Positions 7,606 through 11,724 of a stretch of 11,724 bases of DNA are shown here, in pieces. How positions within the stretch are numbered: position 1 is the first letter of the stretch; each line of letters begins with the position of its first letter. Source of the stretch: Opitutia bacterium (GTDB taxonomy: Bacteria; Verrucomicrobiota; Verrucomicrobiia; Opitutales; JANYEO01); assembly GCA_025363025.1 (NCBI GenBank), contig JANYEO010000174.1, positions 1 through 11,724 on the forward strand, given 5' to 3'. The position numbers and the translations under genes are program-made. The notes under the pieces were generated by a model, which was not told where the DNA came from, did no database searches, and saw nothing but the letters and a program-made list of their open reading frames with translations.

Positions 7606-9118
7606 TACACGTAGCTTTGTTAGATTATTAATAGGATGCTGCGTGTGCTTGTGCCTGGGCTCTACATCTGTTTGGGCGATGAAGGCTGCGCATTGGGGCT
7701 CCACCGATATGGGGGAGCAGTGGATGCGATTCTTCCGTTTTGAAGATACGGCTGTGCGGTATGCGTTAGTGGGGGCATTACTGATGGGGCTTTCGACGGG
7801 GGTACTTGGGAGTTTCCTCGTGGTACGGCGGTTGGCTATGGTGGGGGATACGCTGTCTCATGCGGTATTACCGGGGCTAGTGGCGGGGTTTTTGTGGGTT
7901 GGGGGGAAGGAGCCTTGGGCGCTATTTACCGGGGCCCTGTTGGCCGGGCTTTTGGGTGTGTGGCTGGTTAGCCAGATAAAGGCTAGGAGTGTGCTTAAGG
8001 AAGATGCGGCCCTGGGGCTTGTGCTATCTGGTTTTTATGCAATGGGGGTATGTTTGCTAACGATGGTCCAACATATGGAAATTGGCCAAAAATCCGGCCT
8101 AGATAAGATCCTTTTTGGCCAGGCAGCGGCTTTGGGGCTGAATGATTTATATTTTATGGGAGGGGTGACGGCCGTTGTCCTTATGCTTGTGGGGCTCTTT
8201 TATAAGGAATTCCTCGCCCTTAGTTTTGATGGGGCATTTGCCCGGGCTTTGGGGTGGCCGATAGGGATCTTTCAAGGGCTTTTTATGGGGGTTTTGGCAG
8301 CGACGGTGGTTGTATCCCTCCAAGCCAGTGGGGTGGTATTAGTATCGGCGATGTTGATTATCCCGGCGAGTGCGGCTTATTTGCTAACGCAGCGGTTTGT
8401 GAAGTTAATTGTTTTGGCTTCTGGCTTAAGCATGATAGCGGGGGTATTGGGAGCCTTATTATCATTTTTAAAACCAGGTATACCGACGGGGCCTTGTATG
8501 GTGGCGTGTGCATCACTGGAATTTGGGCTGATATGGCTCTTGGCCCCAGGGCAGGGGATTATCCCGCAGTGGGTTCGCCGGATGCGCGTACAGGAGCGCA
8601 TTGCCCTGGAGAATACACTGAAGGCTATTTACCATGTGCTTGAAAAGGGAGGCTTTCAGCTGGAGACGGTTACCTTGGAGGCTTTGGCTGAGCGTCGTCG
8701 GGCATCTTTAGAAGCAGTTTTAATAGAAGGCCAAGGGCTAGTTGCGCGTGGGTTTGCTCATTTTGGGAGTTTAGATAAAGCGGCCTCTATAGAAAACCGT
8801 ACACTACATTTAACGCCAGAAGGGTGGGCCCGTGCGTGCGAAATTGTGCGTAATCACCGTTTATGGGAGCTTTACCTAACCCATGCGGCTAATTATGCGC
8901 CGGACCATGTACATGAAGATGCGGAGAAGATAGAGCATATGCTAGGAGAGACTATTGTGCGCCAATTGGAAACACGGCTTAACTACCCTCAACGTGACCC
9001 GCACGGTAAATTGATCCCCAGTTTAGCAGATATGGAGAACCCGTATTTTTCTCGTCCGCCTTGGGGGAATAAACCGCGGGGTACAGAGGGGTATGGGGCG
9101 TCGACGATTGATTCGTAA
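7598..9118 (+). CDS. ytgC: ABC-3 metal permease fused to DtxR/MntR-like domain
   Basis: In this 506-residue protein, residues about 10-28 look like a signal peptide or first membrane helix. Residues 55-318 are an ABC-3 permease with the family motif RRLAMVGDTLSHAVLPG (77-93) and several helices. Residues about 335-475 match a DtxR/MntR repressor in order: helix LKAIYHVL, a winged-helix region, then the metal-binding/dimerisation part NHRLWELYL...HEDAEKIEH...DPHGKLIP. Likely ligands, by comparison with DtxR, are H420, E424, H439, E443, E446 and H447. The N-terminal ligand (M10 in DtxR, D8 in MntR) appears to be N339, and the helix-turn-helix looks about one or two residues short, so DNA binding is uncertain. 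The plan equals chlamydial YtgC-R, in which the repressor half is released by cleavage. It overlaps the ATPase gene by 8 bases. The fusion call is firm; the repressor activity is not. Confidence 0.9.
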   Translation: MIDTRSFVRLLIGCCVCLCLGSTSVWAMKAAHWGSTDMGEQWMRFFRFEDTAVRYALVGALLMGLSTGVLGSFLVVRRLAMVGDTLSHAVLPGLVAGFLWVGGKEPWALFTGALLAGLLGVWLVSQIKARSVLKEDAALGLVLSGFYAMGVCLLTMVQHMEIGQKSGLDKILFGQAAALGLNDLYFMGGVTAVVLMLVGLFYKEFLALSFDGAFARALGWPIGIFQGLFMGVLAATVVVSLQASGVVLVSAMLIIPASAAYLLTQRFVKLIVLASGLSMIAGVLGALLSFLKPGIPTGPCMVACASLEFGLIWLLAPGQGIIPQWVRRMRVQERIALENTLKAIYHVLEKGGFQLETVTLEALAERRRASLEAVLIEGQGLVARGFAHFGSLDKAASIENRTLHLTPEGWARACEIVRNHRLWELYLTHAANYAPDHVHEDAEKIEHMLGETIVRQLETRLNYPQRDPHGKLIPSLADMENPYFSRPPWGNKPRGTEGYGASTIDS

Positions 9119-9126
9119 TATTCTAG

Positions 9127-10092
9127 ATGAAACCAACCGCTGCATTACTACCTCCTTATGACGCCTACCATGTATGGGTGATGCCTTGGGCTGAAGGCTT
9201 TAGTAGCTATGGATGGGTGATGCTGATGGGTTTTTTTGTAGTGGCAGCCTGTGGGATTATGGGGGTTTTTTTAGTTTTAAGACGAATGGCCCTGATGGGG
9301 GATGCGATGAGCCACAGTGTGCTTCCCGGGATTGTGGTAGCGTTTCTTATCAGTGGGTCTCGCTCGAGTGGGCCCATGGTTTTTGGAGCGGCTTTAGCGG
9401 GGCTTTTGACGGCGGCGGCGATAGAGCTCGTCCACCGGACGTCCCGGTTGAAAGCGGATGCGGCCCTGGCGGTTGTTTTTTCGTCTGCGTTTGCCGTAGG
9501 GGTATTGCTCCTAAGTTTTTGGGCAGATGCGGTGGACTTGGACCTTGACTGCGTTTTGTTTGGAGAAATTGCCTTTGTGCCGCTTGCCGAAGGGTGGGAG
9601 GTGGGCGGCTTATCTATGCCTTGGCCCGTTGTCCGCATGGGGGTAATTTTGCTGATAGAGGGGTTGCTCCTAGTCCTTTTTTATAAGGAGCTGCTCCTGA
9701 GTTCTTTTGATACAGCTTTGGCCCGGGCGCTAAACATCCCGGTTATGAGGGTCCATTATGCCCTTATGGCGGCCTTGGCCCTCGTAGTTGTGGGGGCTTT
9801 CGAGGCGGTAGGGGCTATTTTGGTGATTGCGATGTTGATACTACCTGTGGCTACGGCGCGTTTTTGGCTAGAGCGTTTGCCTGGCTTGCTATGGGCAACC
9901 CTTGGGCTTTCGGCGATTTATGCGACTCTCGGGCTGCACCTCGCTTTATACTTAGATGCTTCGATTGCAGCCTCGATGGCCGTCTTGGCGTTTGGGTTAT
10001 TTTTGCTGAGCTGGGTGTGTCGACTTTTGCTTAGCTTAATTCAACGTCAAGCAATTCAGGCAAATTTAGAGACTGCCTGCCGCATGCTTTGA
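9127..10092 (+). CDS. Second ABC-3 metal permease (YtgD-like)
   Basis: This 321-residue integral membrane protein carries the ABC-3 signature RRMALMGDAMSHSVLPG (52-68), almost the same as in the fusion permease upstream. The loop VDLDLDCVLFGEIAFVP (136-152) resembles the family's VDxDxxCVLFG segment. Late helices follow, including GAFEAVGAILVIAMLILP (223-240), and it lacks a repressor tail. Two different permeases in one operon imply a heterodimeric channel. The gene begins 8 bases after the fusion gene's stop and has no evident ribosome binding site, so it probably depends on re-initiation; this is the usual start for the frame, but a later one cannot be ruled out. Its stop is 3 bases from the stop of the oppositely oriented binding-protein gene, leaving no room for a separate terminator. 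Confidence 0.92.
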   Translation: MKPTAALLPPYDAYHVWVMPWAEGFSSYGWVMLMGFFVVAACGIMGVFLVLRRMALMGDAMSHSVLPGIVVAFLISGSRSSGPMVFGAALAGLLTAAAIELVHRTSRLKADAALAVVFSSAFAVGVLLLSFWADAVDLDLDCVLFGEIAFVPLAEGWEVGGLSMPWPVVRMGVILLIEGLLLVLFYKELLLSSFDTALARALNIPVMRVHYALMAALALVVVGAFEAVGAILVIAMLILPVATARFWLERLPGLLWATLGLSAIYATLGLHLALYLDASIAASMAVLAFGLFLLSWVCRLLLSLIQRQAIQANLETACRML

Positions 10093-10095
10093 TTT

Positions 10096-11049
10096 CTATA
10101 GAAGGGCTTTTAGAAGGGTATTGATATTGTGTTTAATCATGCCCTCGTAGGTGCCGAGGTCATACGTTTCTCCATCAGGGCCGGTTTCTATTTTTCCCAG
10201 GGTGCCTAAGGCGTCTGAGAAGAGTTCCCCTCCGATGTGGGCTCCGGAATCCGCAGCGATGCGTTCGATAGTGGCATGGGGGACGCTGGTTTCTACGAAA
10301 ATAGATTTGACGTTGTTTTGTTTAATAAAGTCTATCGTATGAGTGATATCGGCTAAGCCAGCCTCACCGGCAGTTGAAACCCCTTGAACTCCAATAACCT
10401 GGAAGTCGTATGCCCGGCCAAAGTAATTAAATGCATCGTGACTGGTGACGAGAATGCGTTGTTTGATAGGTAAGACGGTGAGGGTGTTTTTGACCCAAGC
10501 ATCGAGTGCGTAGTAATGCTCTTTAAGCGCTTCGCCTTCTGCTTGGTAGTGGGCGTGGTGCGGGGCATCATATTCCGTAAGGGCATCGACGACGGTATCG
10601 ATGCCAAGGGCCCATAGCTCCGGGGCCAACCACACGTGAGGGTCGGGATGATGATGAAAGTTTGCAGGGGTCAAGAGCTGGTCTTCTGAGATATTGTCTG
10701 TTACGGCAAAAATGGGGCGGCCTTGGGCTTTCATCCGCGAAAAAAGATCGTCCATGCGCCCTTCGAGGTGAAGGCCGCTATAGAAAATGACATCGGCTTT
10801 TTGGAGTTTTTCCAAATCGCTGGCAGAGGCTTTGTATAAATGGGGGTCTGTCTCGGGCCCCATGAGGGAGGTGAGCTGGATATGGTCTCTTGCGATTGAT
10901 TTGAGCATATCAGCTAACATCGTTGTTGTGACTACGACTTGGAGCGGCCCGTGCTTTTCTGAAGCGTTTTTTGGCTTACAGGCTGAAAAACCGAGGCAAA
11001 GTAGTAAGCTAAGAGTGATTCGGGAAAGCAAGGCATGAAAGCAATTCAT
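10096..11049 (-). CDS. Metal-binding lipoprotein, ZnuA/TroA/YtgA family
   Basis: The 317-residue protein has a lipoprotein signal peptide: basic start, hydrophobic core, lipobox FSAC with acylated C24. The cluster A-I solute-binding fold follows. Metal ligands are recognisable by position: H70 (DPHLYKAS), H138 (PDPHVWLAPE), H204 (TSHDAFNYF) and D279 (FSDALG). Three histidines and one aspartate match TroA-type proteins and do not separate zinc from manganese or iron. A short His-rich run (132-138) is much smaller than the long zinc loop of many ZnuA proteins. It would deliver metal to the permease pair encoded next door but lies on the other strand, convergent with the second permease and divergent from mcsA, so it must be expressed from its own promoter. 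There is no good ribosome binding site before the ATG. Confidence 0.93.
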   Translation of the reverse strand: MNCFHALLSRITLSLLLCLGFSACKPKNASEKHGPLQVVVTTTMLADMLKSIARDHIQLTSLMGPETDPHLYKASASDLEKLQKADVIFYSGLHLEGRMDDLFSRMKAQGRPIFAVTDNISEDQLLTPANFHHHPDPHVWLAPELWALGIDTVVDALTEYDAPHHAHYQAEGEALKEHYYALDAWVKNTLTVLPIKQRILVTSHDAFNYFGRAYDFQVIGVQGVSTAGEAGLADITHTIDFIKQNNVKSIFVETSVPHATIERIAADSGAHIGGELFSDALGTLGKIETGPDGETYDLGTYEGMIKHNINTLLKALL

Positions 11050-11182
11050 AATTGATATCTTGGTCTTGAATAATAATTTCTTAAAGCTTTTTAGTTCATT
11101 TTTTTATTTTACGAAAATATGAGAAATAAAAAATACAAGAAGGGGTAGGAAAAAATGTAAAACTATGCGAAGGTAACTTATC
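11050..11182. promoter_or_regulatory. Divergent A/T-rich promoter region, binding protein and mcsA
   Basis: This very A/T-rich 133-bp spacer must carry promoters for the metal-binding lipoprotein (minus) and mcsA (plus). For mcsA a ribosome binding site GAAGGT (11169-11174) precedes the ATG by 8 bases. I see no convincing -35/-10 pair, no clear DtxR- or Fur-type palindrome and no CtsR-type direct repeat. Confidence 0.4.
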
Positions 11183-11683
11183 ATGAGTTCTGAACCTATA
11201 TGTGATGTCTGTGGAGCTAAGGCTACGATTTTCGTAACTTTAGTGAAAAATAGCCAAGAAGTATCGCTCTGCTTTTGCCAAAAACATGCAGAAACAGCCG
11301 GTCTTTTTAATGCTAAATCTTACGGGCTTTTGGGTACGCATGAGCCATTAGATAAGCCGCTGAGTCGCTTAATCGTATGCTCCCATTGTGGTTTTACACA
11401 TCATGATTTTAATAAACTGGGCCGGTTTGGGTGTGCGCATTGTTATGATATGTTCGGTAAAGACTTGAAGCCTATTTTAAAGCAAATTCAAGCTGGAATG
11501 GCTCATGTGGGGAAGGTGCCCGCTAAACGGATGGATGTTGTAGCCCTTACGAATAGGCTGAGCCATTTGAGTGAAGAATTATCAGAAGCTATTAAAAGTG
11601 AGCACTTTGAGGAAGCGGCTCATGTGCGGGATGAAATTGCTCAGATACAAATATTAATGGGACATGGGCCGATTCAAGTATGA
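11183..11683 (+). CDS. mcsA: McsA-like zinc-finger, UVR-motif protein
   Basis: The 166-residue protein has cysteine pairs typical of McsA: C7/C10 (CDVC), C30/C32 with H35, C66/C69 (CSHC) and C84/C87 (CAHC), about two zinc sites. A C-terminal UVR motif follows at about 125-158 (LSEELSEAIKSEHFEEAAHVRDEIA), the segment shared with UvrB/UvrC. Length and order fit McsA, which activates the protein-arginine kinase McsB and links it to ClpC in stress response. In Bacillus subtilis mcsA and mcsB are adjacent; here the stop overlaps the start of another frame (ATGA), in keeping with mcsB being next. Ribosome binding site GAAGGT. The family call is strong, the function inferred from homologs. Confidence 0.88.
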   Translation: MSSEPICDVCGAKATIFVTLVKNSQEVSLCFCQKHAETAGLFNAKSYGLLGTHEPLDKPLSRLIVCSHCGFTHHDFNKLGRFGCAHCYDMFGKDLKPILKQIQAGMAHVGKVPAKRMDVVALTNRLSHLSEELSEAIKSEHFEEAAHVRDEIAQIQILMGHGPIQV

Positions 11684-11724
11684 AGTGCAGCACCCTTAGG
11701 CTGGAAAAAGGGTTAAGCAGCAGT
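11680..11724 (+). CDS. Start of next gene, truncated by window (possible mcsB)
   Basis: An ATG overlaps the mcsA stop (ATGA at 11680-11683) and opens a frame without a stop to the end of the window, 15 codons (MKCSTLRLEKGLSSS). The other two plus frames hit stops. The overlap and the usual mcsA-mcsB order suggest the arginine kinase McsB, but 15 residues hold no diagnostic motif. Confidence 0.4.
   Translation, partial: MKCSTLRLEKGLSSS

Noticed and set aside
8254..8643. 129-codon plus-strand frame inside the permease-repressor gene
   Set aside because: It is out of frame with a well-supported gene and has no family features.
9207..9638. Long minus-strand open frame (143 codons) opposite the second permease
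   Set aside because: It lies wholly inside a clear membrane-protein gene and its product shows no recognisable domain; it is a mirror of G-rich codon use.
11065..11083. A/T-rich imperfect palindrome that might be a Fur-type box
   Set aside because: Only the outer three base pairs are symmetric; such patterns are expected in A/T-rich DNA.

Overview
The window reads as bacterial chromosome from a Gram-negative member of the PVC group (Verrucomicrobiota or Chlamydiota). This is an inference from gene content, not from a marker gene. The main reasons are a metal ABC permease fused to a DtxR/MntR-type repressor domain (the YtgC-R arrangement known from Chlamydia), an McsA-type zinc-finger/UVR protein in a diderm background, and a TolC-type outer-membrane factor paired with M50/HlyD fusion adaptors.

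Layout. Positions 1-382 hold two tandem copies of a roughly 185-bp inverted-repeat element. Positions 383-805 have no convincing protein gene, but contain a perfect 18-bp palindrome and, on the minus strand at about 640-790, a rod-foldable stretch that could be a 6S-like or other structured RNA. Positions 806-2812 (minus) encode a cytoplasmic GAF-domain plus HlyD adaptor fusion. From a shared 153-bp intergenic region, a TolC-family gene (2966-4420) and a PqqD-like/M50 peptidase/HlyD fusion (4417-6642, ATGA overlap) run the opposite way. Together these three look like an export or envelope system with two different membrane-anchored adaptors and no ABC, RND or MFS pump in the window.

A third, diverged copy of the palindromic element (6643-6768) starts right after the M50/HlyD stop codon and separates that operon from a Zn/Mn/Fe-type ABC transporter: ATPase (6805-7605), permease-repressor fusion (7598-9118) and second permease (9127-10092). 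The substrate-binding lipoprotein (10096-11049) lies on the opposite strand, tail to tail with the second permease and 3 bp away. Its upstream region is shared with a divergent mcsA (11183-11683), whose stop codon overlaps the start of another reading frame that runs off the window and is probably mcsB.

Working together: the lipoprotein would bind metal in the periplasm, the two ABC-3 permeases and the ATPase would import it, and the cytoplasmic DtxR-like tail of the first permease could sense metal or repress transcription. McsA with a downstream arginine kinase would belong to the protein-arginine-phosphorylation/Clp stress pathway. All functional calls come from motifs read by eye; no database search was possible.
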